64,000 nucleotides of DNA from Dugong dugon (lineage: Eukaryota; Chordata; Mammalia; Sirenia; Dugongidae). The notes under the pieces were generated by a model. The model was not told where the DNA came from and did not search any database. It saw only the letters and a program-made list of their open reading frames with translations. The translations under genes and the position numbers were made by a program. The DNA lies in contig CM057463.1 of the NCBI GenBank assembly GCA_030035585.1, positions 135,750,736-135,814,735 of the forward strand. The letters are read 5' to 3'. Below, piece by piece: positions 31,994-42,328 of the stretch. Position 1 is the stretch's first letter; each line of letters starts with the position of its first letter.

Positions 31994-34900
31994 TTACAAT
32001 AGAGGTCTCATACAATATTTGTCCTTTTGTGATTGACTTATTTCACTCAGCATGATGTCCTCCAGTTTCCTCCATGTTATGAGATGGTTCACCGATTCAT
32101 TGTTCTTTCTCATTGCATAGTACTCCATTGTGTGTATGTACCATAGTTTGTGTATCCATTCGTCTGTTGATGGACATCGAGGTTGTTTCCATCGTTTTGC
32201 TATTGTGAATAATGCTGCCATGAACATAGGTGTGCATATGTCTATTCGAGTGATGACTCTTATTTCTCTAGGATATATTCCTAGGAGTGGGATTGCTGGA
32301 TCAAATGGTACGTCTATTTCTAGCTTTCTGAGGAAACGCCATATCATTTTCCAAAATGGCTGTATCATTTTGCATTCCCAACAGCAGTGTATAAGAGTTC
32401 CCGTCTCCCCGCAGCCCCTCCAACATTTGTTATTTCCAGTGTCTTTGATTCGTGCCAGTAATGCCGGGGTGAGATGGTATCTCATTGTGGTTTTAATTTG
32501 CATTTCTCTAATGGCTAGTGATCGCGAGCATTTCCTCATGTGTCTGTTGGCCATTTGAATGTCTTCCTTGGTGAAGTGTCTGTTCATTTCCTTTGCCCAT
32601 TTTTTGATAGGATTGGTTGTCTTTTTGTTGTAGAGGTGTTGGATTTTCTTGTAGATTATGGAGATTAGACCTTTGTCTGACTTGTACTGTCCAAAAATTT
32701 TTTCCCAGTCTGTAGGTTCTCTTTTAACTCTTTTGGTGAAATCTTTTGAAGAGCATAGATGTTTGATTTTTAGAAGATCCCAATTATCTAGTTTATCTGT
32801 TGGGTTTTTTGTGTTGATGTTTATGGTTTGTATCCTGTTAATGCCATGTATTAAGGTCTGAAGTGTTGGTCCTATTTTTTCTTCTATGAATTTTATAGTT
32901 TGAGGCTTTATATTCAGGTCTTTGATCCATTTTGAAGTAGTTTTTGTATATGGTGTGAGGTATGGGTCCTGTTTCATTTTTCTACAAATGGATATCCAGT
33001 TGTGCCAGCACCATTTGTTAAAAAGACTGTCTTTTCCCCATTTGATGTATTTTGGGCCCTTGTCAAAAATCAGGTGACCGTAGGTGGATGGATTTACATC
33101 TGAGTTCTCAATTCTGTTCCATTGGTCAATGTCTCTGTTGTTGTACCAGTACCAGGCTGTTTTGAGTACTGTAGCTGTATAGTAGGTTCTCAAGTCAGGT
33201 AGTGTGAGTCCTCCAACTTTATTCTTCTTCTTCAGTAGTGCTTTACTTATTCGGGGTTTCTTCCCTTTCCATATAAAGTTAATAATTAGTTTTTCCATCT
33301 CTTTGAAGAATGTTGTTGGTATTTGTATCGGAATTGCATTGTATTTGTAAATTGCTTTAGGTAGAATTGCCATTTTCACAATGTTGAGTCTGCCTATCCA
33401 TGAGCATGGTATGTTTTTCCATTTATGTAGATCCCTTTGGGTTTCATGCAGCAGTGTTTTGTAGTTTTCTTTGTATAGGTCTTTTATATTCCTGGTCAGA
33501 TTTATTCCTAAGTATTTTAACTTTTTAGGGGCTATTGAAAATGGTATTGATTTCCTGATCTCCTTTTCATCGTTCTCTTTACTGGTGTATAGGAATCCAA
33601 CTGATTTTTGAATGTTTATCTTGTATCCTGCTACTCTGCTGAATCTTTCTATTAGTTCCAGTAAATTTCTCGTGGAGTCTTTAGGGTTTTCTATGTATAG
33701 TATCATATCATCTGCAAACAGGGAGAGTTTAACTTCTTCATTACCAATTTGGATGCCCTTTATTTCTTTCTCTTGCCTTACTTCTCTAGCGAGAACTTCC
33801 AGCACAATGTTAAATAGGAGTGGTGATAAAGGGCATCCTTGTCTTGTTCCTGTTTTCAGGGGGAATGTTTTCAGCCTTTCTCCATTAAGAATGATGTTGG
33901 CTGTTGGTTTTGCATAGATGCCCTTTATGATGTTGAGAAATTTCCCTTCTATACCTATTTTATTGAGAGCTTTTATCAGGAATGGGTGTTGGACTTTGTC
34001 AAATGCCTTTTCTGCATCAATTGAGATAATCATGTGATTTTTTTCTTTCCTTTTATTTATGTGGTGGATTACGTTGATGGATTTTCTAATGTTAAACCAT
34101 CCTTGCATACCTGGTATGAATCCTACTTGGTCGTGGTGTATTAATTTTTTGATATGATACTGAATTCTATTGGCTAAAATTTTGTTCAGAATTTTTGCAT
34201 CTATATTCATGAGAGATATTGGTCTGTAATTTTCTTTTTTTGTGATGTCTTTGCCTGGTTTTGGTATCAGCGTTATGCTGGTTTCATAGAATGAATTTGG
34301 AAGTGTTGCTTCCTCTTCTATGCTCTGAAATAACTTGAGTAGAACTGGTATGAGCTCTTCTGTAAATGTTTTGTAGAATTCTCCAGTGAAGCCATCTGGG
34401 CCAGGGCTTTTTTTGGTTGGGAGTTTTTTTATTACCTTTTCAATCTCTTCTCTTGTTATGGGTCTGTTCAGATTTTCAATATCACTTTGTTGTAGTTTGG
34501 GTAGGCCGTATGTTTCTAGAAATTTATCCATTTCCTCTAGGTTTTCAAATTTGTTGGAATATAGTTTTTCATAATATTCTGTTATAATCCTTTTTATTTC
34601 AGTTGGGTCTGTTGTAATGTCCCCCATTTCATTTCTTATTTGGGTTATTTGTGCCCTCTGCTGTTTTTCTTTTGTCAGTCTGGCCAGTGGTTTGTCGATT
34701 TTGTTGATTCTTTCAAAGAACCAACTTTTGGTTTTGTTGATTCTTTCTATTGTTTTTCTGTTCTCTATTTCATTGATTTCTGCTCTGATCTTTACTATTT
34801 CCTTTCTTCCAGTGGTTGTAGGCTTTTTTTGTTGTTCTCTTTCTATTTGTTTGAGTTCTGCAGTTAATGTTTTGATTTTGTCCCTTTCTTCTTTTTCGAT

Positions 34901-35815
34901 ATGTGCATCTATTGCTATAAATTGTCCTCTGAGGACTGCCTTTGCTGTGTCCCAAATGTTTTGGTATGATGTGTTTTCATTTTCATTTGATTCTAGGAAT
35001 TTTTTAATTCCATCTCTGATTTCTTCTATTACCCATTGATGTGTAAGCAGATTATTATTCAGTTTCCATGTGTTTGATTTTTTTTCCTTGCTATTTCTAG
35101 TGTTAATTTCTACCTTGATTGCATTGTGGTCAGAGAAGATACTGTGAATTATCTCAGCATTTTGGATCTTGTTGAGGATTGCTCTGTGGCCTAAGATGTG
35201 GTCTATTCTGGAGAACGTTCCATGTGCATTGGAAAAGAATGTGTACTTTGCAGCGGTTGGATGGAGTGTTCTATATATGTCTATGAGGTCCAGTTGGCTG
35301 ATTGTGTCCTTTAGGTCTTCTGTATCTTTGCTAAGTTTCTTTTTAGTTGTTCTGTCCTTTACTGAGAGTGGTGTGTTGAAGTCTCCTACTATTATTGTGG
35401 AACTGTCAATTTCTCTTTTCAGTGCTGTTAGAGTTTTTTTTATGTATTTTGGAGCCCTGTCATTGGGTGCATAGATATTTATTATGGTTATGTCTTCATG
35501 ATGGATCATCCCCTTAATCATTATATAGTGTCCTTCTTTGTCTTTTATGGTAGATTTGGTTTTAAAGTCTATTTTATCTGAGATTAGAATTGCCACTCCT
35601 GCTCTTTTTTGATAGTTGTTAGCTTGATATATTTTTTTCCAACCTTTGATTTTTAATAAATTGACATCTTTGTTTCTAAGATGTGTCTCTTGTAGACAGC
35701 AAATAGATGGATCCTGTTTTCTTATCCATTCTGCCACTCTCCGTCGCTTTATGGGTGCATTGAGTCCATTTACGTTCAGTGTAATTATTGATAGATGTGA
35801 GTTTGTTGCTGTCAT
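31994..35815 (-). CDS. L1 ORF2 protein (endonuclease / reverse transcriptase), intact
   Basis: The 1273 residues match mammalian ORF2p length (human 1275). It nicks target DNA and reverse-transcribes its own mRNA (target-primed reverse transcription), acting in the L1 RNP in cytoplasm and nucleus. Residues ~1-240: APE-type endonuclease, with [19 protein letters not shown], the [10 protein letters not shown] metal-site block and [12 protein letters not shown], then DHNAIKVEI. Around 440-480: [13 protein letters not shown]. Around 500-760: reverse transcriptase with [58 protein letters not shown] and catalytic [15 protein letters not shown]-terminal: Cys-rich motif [18 protein letters not shown], spacing CX3CX7HX4C. 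Start: ATG at 35815 followed by [13 protein letters not shown], the family-typical N-terminus, overlapping the upstream stop as ATGA. No stop, frameshift or missing catalytic residue was seen. Confidence 0.96.
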   Translation of the reverse strand: MTATNSHLSIITLNVNGLNAPIKRRRVAEWIRKQDPSICCLQETHLRNKDVNLLKIKGWKKIYQANNYQKRAGVAILISDKIDFKTKSTIKDKEGHYIMIKGMIHHEDITIINIYAPNDRAPKYIKKTLTALKREIDSSTIIVGDFNTPLSVKDRTTKKKLSKDTEDLKDTISQLDLIDIYRTLHPTAAKYTFFSNAHGTFSRIDHILGHRAILNKIQNAEIIHSIFSDHNAIKVEINTRNSKEKKSNTWKLNNNLLTHQWVIEEIRDGIKKFLESNENENTSYQNIWDTAKAVLRGQFIAIDAHIEKEERDKIKTLTAELKQIEREQQKKPTTTGRKEIVKIRAEINEIENRKTIERINKTKSWFFERINKIDKPLARLTKEKQQRAQITQIRNEMGDITTDPTEIKRIITEYYEKLYSNKFENLEEMDKFLETYGLPKLQQSDIENLNRPITREEIEKVIKKLPTKKSPGPDGFTGEFYKTFTEELIPVLLKLFQSIEEEATLPNSFYETSITLIPKPGKDITKKENYRPISLMNIDAKILNKILANRIQYHIKKLIHHDQVGFIPGMQGWFNIRKSINVIHHINKRKEKNHMIISIDAEKAFDKVQHPFLIKALNKIGIEGKFLNIIKGIYAKPTANIILNGERLKTFPLKTGTRQGCPLSPLLFNIVLEVLAREVRQEKEIKGIQIGNEEVKLSLFADDMILYIENPKDSTRNLLELIERFSRVAGYKINIQKSVGFLYTSKENDEKEIRKSIPFSIAPKKLKYLGINLTRNIKDLYKENYKTLLHETQRDLHKWKNIPCSWIGRLNIVKMAILPKAIYKYNAIPIQIPTTFFKEMEKLIINFIWKGKKPRISKALLKKKNKVGGLTLPDLRTYYTATVLKTAWYWYNNRDIDQWNRIENSDVNPSTYGHLIFDKGPKYIKWGKDSLFNKWCWHNWISICRKMKQDPYLTPYTKTTSKWIKDLNIKPQTIKFIEEKIGPTLQTLIHGINRIQTININTKNPTDKLDNWDLLKIKHLCSSKDFTKRVKREPTDWEKIFGQYKSDKGLISIIYKKIQHLYNKKTTNPIKKWAKEMNRHFTKEDIQMANRHMRKCSRSLAIREMQIKTTMRYHLTPALLARIKDTGNNKCWRGCGETGTLIHCCWECKMIQPFWKMIWRFLRKLEIDVPFDPAIPLLGIYPREIRVITRIDICTPMFMAALFTIAKRWKQPRCPSTDEWIHKLWYIHTMEYYAMRKNNESVNHLITWRKLEDIMLSEISQSQKDKYCMRPLL

Positions 35816-36003
35816 TTTGTAGTGCTTTTTTTTGTGATGCTGAAGTTTTCTTTGTTCTTCTTACTCTCTTGTGCTGAGTTCCTTTTGTTTGTGGATTTTG
35901 TGTTCATTTCTTTTGTTTTTGTAGGTTTTGTTTTTGTTGAGACTTTATGTTTTTCGTCTTTATTTTTATGAGTTGGTTTGTTAACTTTTTTTGTGGTTAC
36001 CAT
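35812..36003 (-). CDS. Short Lys-rich upstream frame between L1 ORF1 and ORF2 (uncertain)
   Basis: 63 codons starting [14 protein letters not shown] and ending ITKKSTTK, extremely rich in Lys/Thr/Asn. Its TGA overlaps the ORF2 start as ATGA. It may be only an A-rich spacer that happens to be open, or it may help place ribosomes for termination-reinitiation at ORF2. No domain is recognisable. The older L1 keeps the same ATGA context at 30487-30490, but its upstream frame is short and lacks an ATG. Confidence 0.3.
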   Translation of the reverse strand: MVTTKKVNKPTHKNKDEKHKVSTKTKPTKTKEMNTKSTNKRNSAQESKKNKENFSITKKSTTK

Positions 36004-36246
36004 GAATTTTACCCTTATCTTTATAATTTTGAAGCAGTCTACCGTTACTTGGTATCGCCTTGCCTTCTTCTCCTTTAGAAGGTTCTATACCTATGCCGTT
36101 TGTTCCCTCTTTCATTGTTTTGATGTTGTTGTCATCCTTTGATTGATTTCTCTGATTCCCTGTTGTATATCTTTTGTTTTTGGAAAGTCGTCTGTAGTTC
36201 AGTTCCTAGAATGTTATCTGGTTCATGTGAACCTGCATCCTAGGTC

Positions 36247-37296
36247 CTATGTCCTGCCTGAGGGCTTAAGCTGTTTGTCCTCAGATCGAAGAACTCCCTT
36301 TAATAATTCTTGTAAGTTTGGTTTGACTTTTGCATATTCCTTTAGTTTCTGTTTATCTGGAAATGACCTAATTTCACCATCAAATCTGAATGAGAGTTTT
36401 GCAGGATATATTATTCTTGGCTGACAATTTTTTTCTTTCAAGATTTTATATATGTCATCCCATTGCCTTCTTGCCTGCATGGTTTCTGCTGAATAATCTG
36501 AGCTTAGTCTTATTGTTTCTCCTCTGTATGTGACTTCTTGTTTTTCCCGAGCTGCTCTCAGGATTCTTTGTTTGTCTTTAGTTTTAGCGAGTGTGAATAT
36601 GATATGTCTTGGTGATTTTCTTTTGGGGTCTATTCTATATGGGGTTCGTTGAGCTTCTTGGATGACCAGCTTTTCATCTTTCATGATATTGGGAAAGTTT
36701 TCTGTCAGCAGTTCCTCAATGATCCTCTCTGTGTTTTCTGTTTTCTTCCCCTGTTCTGGTATGCCAATCACTCGTAAGTTTTTGCTTTTAATTGTGTCCC
36801 ACATAACTCTCAGGGTCTCTTCATTTTTCTTTGTTCTTTTTTCTGAGTTTTCCTGAAACAGAGTTGTATCCAAGTGTTTGTCTTCAGTTCCACTGATCCT
36901 GTCTTCCATGGTTTCAAATCTACTTCTCAGCCCTTCTATGACACCGTCCATTTCTGAAATCTTGTTGGTTATCTTTTGGATTTCTAATTGTTGTTTTTGT
37001 ATAATTTCGAGTTGTGAATTTATTTTGGCATTTTGTTCTTGCATCATCTTCCTGAATTCTTCCAATTTTTTGTCTGTATTTTCCATAAATTTGTCTATTT
37101 TTTCCTCATGTTTGTCAGCTTTTTGCCTCAGTTCTTGGAAAATTCCGAGTATTAGTGATTTGAGTTCCGTATCAGGTACTTCTAGTGCATTTTCTTCCAC
37201 AGGAGAGTTATCTGGTGTTTTAATTTGGACGCCTATTGGAGCCATCTTGTCTTGTTTTTGTAAATGTTTTGATATCGTTTGCTGTTTTCGGGGCAT
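36247..37296 (-). CDS. L1 ORF1 protein (RNA-binding, coiled-coil chaperone), intact
   Basis: 349 residues (human ORF1p is 338). Trimeric nucleic-acid chaperone that coats L1 RNA. Domain order: a basic N-terminus MPRKQQTISKHLQKQ; a heptad-rich coiled coil from about 45 to 150 (ELKSLILGIFQELRQKADKH ... ISEMDGVIEGLRSRFETMED); an RRM starting SKNLRVIGIPEQ and including KRKSPRHIIFTLAK; and the C-terminal domain with REKQEVTYRGETIRLSSDYS, AETMQARRQWDDI and CQPRIIYPAKLSF. It is open from ATG to stop. It lies 431 bp upstream of ORF2, a much longer gap than the 63 bp of human L1. An aagatgg core (YY1-like) lies at codons ~17-19. Confidence 0.95.
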   Translation of the reverse strand: MPRKQQTISKHLQKQDKMAPIGVQIKTPDNSPVEENALEVPDTELKSLILGIFQELRQKADKHEEKIDKFMENTDKKLEEFRKMMQEQNAKINSQLEIIQKQQLEIQKITNKISEMDGVIEGLRSRFETMEDRISGTEDKHLDTTLFQENSEKRTKKNEETLRVMWDTIKSKNLRVIGIPEQGKKTENTERIIEELLTENFPNIMKDEKLVIQEAQRTPYRIDPKRKSPRHIIFTLAKTKDKQRILRAAREKQEVTYRGETIRLSSDYSAETMQARRQWDDIYKILKEKNCQPRIIYPAKLSFRFDGEIRSFPDKQKLKEYAKVKPNLQELLKGVLRSEDKQLKPSGRT

Positions 37297-38029
37297 TCAG
37301 TAGATATTTCTCTCGTTTATTGATTGTAGATTTTTTTTTTTTTTTTTTCGTTCTTGTGGTACAGCTGGGCAGATCTATTTGAGGAGGAGCCACTGGGATG
37401 GGTTGCTTGTGGCACTCACCGCAGCCACCAGGACGGTCGGTAGTCAGTGCTGGGCAGGTTCCAATAGGGTGTGCCTGCACCGCTTGGTGATGTGATGTCT
37501 AGTGCACGGTGCAGGTAGGTAGGGTGCAGCGGGAAGATGGTTATGTGTGAAGCTAAGCTGGATATGGGAGAGAGGAGAGAGGAGGAGGAGCAAAAAGCGT
37601 ACAAACATAAAAGAATGCTAGGGGAGTTTGTCGTTGGAATGTACAGATGAGAGACTATGGGATGGAGGAAACCAGAAGGGGGAAGAGAAAGAAAAGGAAA
37701 GAATGACCAAATGAAAATCAGAAAATTTAAAAAACTGCAAAGTTCCCAGGTATCGCACCGATGCAGCTATGAGGTCTGGGGGAGTCGGTCTCAATTTTCA
37801 CAGCTCAGCCTGGCCAGAAGGTACAGAGGCATACATCGCCTGGTATTCAGGGATCAGAAAGAGAAGGAAGAGATAGAGGGACAAGAAATTAAGCAATTTA
37901 GAAAGACAAAAGAGAAAAAGAGGTAAACTATGACAAAAATAATCAAAAAAGGAAGAAAAATAAAATTGAGAAAAAAAAAAAAAAAAAAAAGGGCAACACC
38001 AGCAGTCAGTGCCTACAAATGGGACCCAG

Positions 38030-38900
38030 AGAGCCCCCACTCAGGGGCGCGAATTCCAAGAAGCCGATAGTCTCGGGGTTAAGTGACCGTGGCCACGGGA
38101 AGCAGAGGGGCCAACGAACAAAGGCCCCAGGATCCCACCCGCGCGGGAGCCCAGACCTGGAAACAGCCACACGCCCGAACGCAGCCCTACAGCCCCGCAG
38201 GAGAGAGCAGAGACGGCCCTCGGAACCAGGCACCCAGGCAAAAGGAGGGGGAGGCGGCAAAAAAAGGTCCGCTAGGTGCCAGCAAACGGCTCCCAGAAAG
38301 CCCCCAGCCCGGGCGCGCGGAACCCAAGCACCGGCGCCCCCCCGCCCAGGGACCCCGGCCACGGAAAGCAGAGGGGTGAACGAACAAAGGCCCCGGGATC
38401 CCACCCACGCGGGAGCCCAGACCCAGAAACAGCCACACGCCCGCACGCAGCTCCACAGCCCCGCAGGAGAGAGCAGAGACAGCACCCGGACCCAGGCACC
38501 CAGGCAAAAGGAGGGGGAGGCGGCAGAAAAAGGTCCGCTAGGTGCCAGCAAACGGCTCCCAGAAAGCCCCCAGCCCGGGCGCGCGGAACCCAGGCACCGG
38601 CGCCCCCCCGCCCAGGGACCCCGGCCACGGAAAGCAGAGGGGTGAACGAACAAAGGCCCCGGGATCCCACCCACGCGGGAGCCCAGACCCAGAAACAGCC
38701 ACACGCCCGCAAGCAGCCCTACAGCCCCGCAGGAGAGAGCAGAGACGGCACTCGGAACCAGGCACCCAGGCAAAAGGAGGGGGAGGCGGCAGAGAAAGGT
38801 TCGCTAGCTGCCAGCAAACGGCTCCCAGAAAGCCGCCAGCCCAGGCGCGCGGAATCCAAGCACCAGCACCCCCCAGCCCAGAGACCCTGGCCACGGAAAG
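38030..38900 (-). repeat. CpG-rich 266-bp tandem monomers in L1 5' UTR (~3.3 copies)
   Basis: The block ggtccgctaggtgccagcaa starts at 38266 and 38532, and in slightly changed form (ggttcgctagctgccagc) at 38798, giving a period of exactly 266 bp twice. A partial, more divergent copy precedes at ~38030-38265. The monomer is GC-rich with many CpGs (gggcgcgcgg, cccacgcggg). Tandem 5' monomers act as promoters in mouse L1. By analogy this array is the likely promoter of this element. Both strands are open over long stretches because of base composition. Confidence 0.92.
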
Positions 38901-39248
38901 CAGGGGATCCCCAGCTGAGGCGGAGAGGGGTGGGTGGTGGGAGAGCGCGCACCGCAGTTTACCGGTCGTTCTGTCTCCGACCAGATGCTCTGCAAGGCTG
39001 CTCTCCCGTTTGCTGGTCTCCGATAGGAATCCAAGATGGTGGATCCGCGCTGCGTTAGCTGGTAAGGAATCTCTGCCTGAGTCTCTCCTCGCTCTCCGTT
39101 CTCTTTTAGTATTCTCACTCCGTTTGGTGTTTGGCTGAGTTCTTTATCTCTTCATTTGGTGTTCTAGGGTTTCAGGATTGTTGATTCTCTGTTAGGCTTA
39201 GTTTTTCGGATCTTTGCTGTGGAGGGACGGCGTGGTGTTTCTGCCTAG

Positions 39249-39266
39249 AGTGCCATCTTGCCCCTC
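39249..39266 (-). promoter_or_regulatory. L1 5'-terminal YY1-like site
   Basis: The minus strand of 39251-39266 begins gaggggcaagatggca, right at the element's first bases. Human L1 has the same caagatggc YY1 site near its +1 position, where YY1 fixes transcription start. A second core in opposite orientation (ccaagatggtgg) is on the plus strand at 39031-39042. Confidence 0.7.
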
Positions 39267-39281
39267 TAGTGCTGTCATTTT
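39267..39281. repeat. Target-site duplication, 5' side of young L1
   Basis: tagtgctgtcatttt, identical to 30478-30492; the older L1 resumes immediately after. Confidence 0.95.
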
Positions 39282-42100
39282 GATGTCTTTTTTGTATGCT
39301 GTTCACAGTTTCTTTTTCCACTTAATTTTCTGTGCTGTGTCCTTTTTCTTTCTGTATTTCCTTTTCATCGTTGTTCGTTTTGTGTTTGCTGAGTCTTCAT
39401 ATTTTTCTAGTTTTTTATTTTGACTTGTAGGATTGTTAGTTTCCTTTGTAGTTACCTTAATATTCACCTCTATTTTTCTAAGTTTATACCAGTCTTTTAT
39501 TTCTTTGTATCACCTTGAATTCCTCTGCATGTGAAAAATCTATGTTGATATTTTTTAAGTCTCTTGTTTTTTTTTTTTTTTTTTTAATGTTGTCTTCTTT
39601 TACATATTGATGTATGTTTCCCTATTTTCAGTGTTTTAGCTTTGATTTACTTCTGTGACTTCCCTATCTGGTTTGATATCTGGTTGCTCTGTCCTGTGTT
39701 CTAGTCATGGGTTGTTATCTGACACTACTGATTTTCTAACTGGAGGACTCCCTTTAGTATTTCTTGTAATTTTGGTTTGGTTTTTGCAAATTCCCTAAAC
39801 TTCTTTTATCTGGAAGTGCCCTAATTTTGCCATCATATTTGAGAGACAGTTTTACTGGATATATACTTCTTCGCTGATGCTGGGTATATAATTCTTGGCT
39901 GGCAGTTTTTTTCCTTCAAGGCTTTATATATGTCATCCCATTGCCTTCTTGCCTGCATGGTTTCTGCTGAGTAGTCTGAGTGTATTCTTATTGACTCTCC
40001 TTTGTAGGTGACTTTTTGTTTATCCCTAGCTGTGCTTAAAGTTGTCTCTTTATGTTTGGTTTTGGCAAGTTTGATTATAGTATGTCTTGGTGACTTTCTT
40101 TTGGGATCTGCCTTATGTGGGGTTCGATGAGCATCTTGGATAGATATCTTCTCATCTTTCATGATATCCAGGAAGTTTTCTGCCAACATATTTTCAACAA
40201 TTCTTTCTGTTTTTTTTCTGTTATCCCTCTTGTTCTGTTACTTCAATCACTCGTAGGTTATTCCTCTTGATAGAGTCCCACATAATTCTTAGGGGTTCTT
40301 CATTTTTTTAAATCCTTTTATCTGATTTTTCCTCAAATAAGTTGGTGTCAAGTGCTTTATCTTCAATCTCACTAATTCTGACTTCCATTGTCTAAATTCT
40401 GCTCCTATGACTTTCTATTGAGTTGTCTAATTCTGAAATTTTATTGTTAATCCTCTGGATTTCTGATTGCTGTCTCTGTATGGATTCTTGCAGCCTGTTA
40501 AATTTATCATCATGTTCTCTAATCTTTTTAATTTTCTCTATTGCGTGTTCTGTATTTTGATTAATTTCCTTCCTGATTTCTTGAAGAGTTCTGTATATTA
40601 GTCTTTTGAATTTTGCCTCAGTAGTTCCAAGAAACTTTCCTCCTCTGGAAAATTTCTAGATTCTTTATTTTGGGAGCTTGCTGAAGCCATCACAGATTGC
40701 CTCTTTATGTGATTTGATATTGACTGTTGTCTTCAAGCCATCAACAAGTTATTATATTTATGTTTGCTTACTGTGTCCTAGCTTTTTGTTTAGTTTTGAT
40801 ATGCCCAGATAGGCTGCTCGTGTGAGCTAGTTTGATTATTGACACCTTTGAAGCTCTAATGTCCTGTCACCAGAGGGTTAGATCTGTTACTAGGTATGTG
40901 AGCTCAGGAGTCCACCCAGTCCACCTGTATGGATTCAGCTCAGGTGAACAGGTAGATAGCCACCAAGTGTGTGGTGTAGGCACTCACTTACAGCCTTAGA
41001 CAGGCATGGGTGGCTGGTATATGGCTGCAGCAGGGGGACACACTTTGAGCAAGGCAGGGGGCTGAAGGTTGTCCCTGAGTGTCCAGGAGGAAGTCATGTC
41101 CCTGTTCCCTAGAGCATGTAGGTGAGTGTGTTTTTCAGCTGGACTATGAGCACGTAATGCTGTTGGCTGCAAGGACTAGTGGACACCTCTTATTCATTGG
41201 CCCCTCTCACAGGTGGCTAGGTGGTGTGGGTGGAGCCACCAGTCCTCAGACCTCTGATATGGGTAGTTGAAGACCCTGCTTAATTTTCAGAGCACTGTCA
41301 TACGTCAGGAACCTACCACTTCACAGCTGAAACAGTTGAAGTTAGAGTTCAGGTATATACCCTGTTGTACTGCAGTAATGAGGGCCTATGCTGTTGAGAT
41401 GTGCCCACACAAGTCTCTGCAGGGGGAAAGGCACTCAAAGTCTGTGGATCCCTTATGCCTGTACCTAGGCAAAGGAGCTGTGCCTACCCTGGGTTCCTGG
41501 CTTAGGGGAGCCAGCAGGTTTTTTTCCCCCATTTGTTAATTTGTTCACGCTCCATGGCAGGGAGAATGGCTCCAGGCATATGATGTATCCTACTTCCAGC
41601 CCAGGGGACTAGGCAATTGCTGAAGCTGGTCTGGGACCAAGTGCATAGCAGGGAGCAGGGAGGGAAATGGGAGAGAAGTTTTTCCCTAAGGGAGGTGTTT
41701 TTGATCTGTGCAGTAAGCCGTATGCAAGTACTTATTTTTTGCAGAGGTCTGCTTCTCACTGGTTCTGGGTGGCCATGTAGACTCTGTGGTGCTGGGTCTC
41801 TCCCAGTGGGGAAAATGTGCTTCCTGAGCATGGCTGCTTGCCTGCCTCACTGCTCACCCCTGAGCTGATCAGGTCTGAAGGGCTCAGGCTCTTGCTGTAT
41901 CAGGTATGGCAACTCCTCACTGCTTCTGAACTGTCTCACCCTCCCCCCAACACTCAGTCTGGTTCTTCAACTCTGCTTGTGATTTTCAGGGCTCCCAAAT
42001 TGTCATATATAATCGAATCACTTGTTTTTTTGGGTCTTTGTTGTAAGAGGCTCCACTGGAAGTGTCTGACTAATTTGGACCCCCTCTGGCATTGAGTTTT
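39282..42100 (-). mobile_element. Older L1, 5' portion (inter-ORF, ORF1 remnant, 5' UTR)
   Basis: Continuation of the L1 at 26318-30492 after the inserted young L1. Inter-ORF spacer 39282-~39700, ORF1 remnant ~39700-40690, and a 5' UTR-like segment to about 42100. The 5' UTR shows no visible similarity to the CpG monomers of the young L1. The 5' boundary is set only by the start of a SINE at 42117 and is approximate. Confidence 0.8.
39700..40690 (-). pseudogene. Decayed L1 ORF1
   Basis: Starts near 40690 (ATGGCTTCAGCAAGC). The best open part, 40189-39833, reads MLAENFLDIMKDEKISIQDAHR...ARRQWDDIYKALKEKNCQPRIIYPA, matching the RRM/C-terminal region of the intact ORF1 at 36247-37296. An insertion of about 25 bp after IIYPA and several frameshifts break it. 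Confidence 0.88.
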
Positions 42101-42116
42101 TTAAGGACTTAAATAG

Positions 42117-42328
42117 AAAGCTCCTAGGTGGCACAAATGGTTTAGCACTGGTATACTAACCAAATGGTTGGCAGCTTAAATCCACTCAAAGACTTTTAGG
42201 AAGTAAGACCTGGCGATTTGTTTTCAAAAGGTCACAACCTTGAAAACTCTGGTAAGCAGTTCTACTCTGCACCCTTGGGGCTACCATGAGTCAGAATTGT
42301 CTTAATGTCAATGAACAAAAACAACAAA
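42117..42328 (+). mobile_element. AfroSINE, diverged long form
   Basis: agctcctaggtggcacaaatgg, a degraded head, cctggcgatttgttttcaaaagg, then ggctaccatgagtcagaattg and an aacaaaaacaacaaaa tail. Confidence 0.8.

Larger units (their letters stand above)
30493..39266 (-). mobile_element. Full-length young L1 retrotransposon with both ORFs intact
   Basis: An 8.77-kb LINE-1 on the minus strand, bounded by a perfect 15-bp duplication. In order from 39266 downwards: 5' UTR (~1.97 kb) with a YY1-like site at its start and CpG-rich tandem monomers; ORF1 (349 aa); a 431-bp inter-ORF region; ORF2 (1273 aa); a ~1.5-kb 3' UTR with three related sub-repeats and a G-rich tract; and an A-tail (T-run at 30493-30503). 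Retained CpGs in the 5' UTR, no stop in either ORF and an exact duplication all say recent insertion. Longer than human L1 (6 kb) because of the 5' monomers, the long inter-ORF spacer and the long 3' UTR. I infer that it may be retrotransposition-competent; that cannot be proven by reading. Confidence 0.95.

Noticed and set aside
32130-35474. Plus-strand ORFs of 60-140 codons rich in Phe/Ser/Leu
   Set aside because: Antisense shadows of the intact L1 ORF2.
36662-37303. Plus-strand Ser/Cys/Ile-rich ORFs
   Set aside because: Antisense of L1 ORF1.
38006-39138. Overlapping Pro/Arg/Gly-rich ORFs of 100-260 codons on both strands
   Set aside because: They lie in GC-rich tandem monomers of the L1 5' UTR; openness follows from few AT-rich stop codons. 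Frames shift between monomers and no domain is present. Kept only as a speculative finding.
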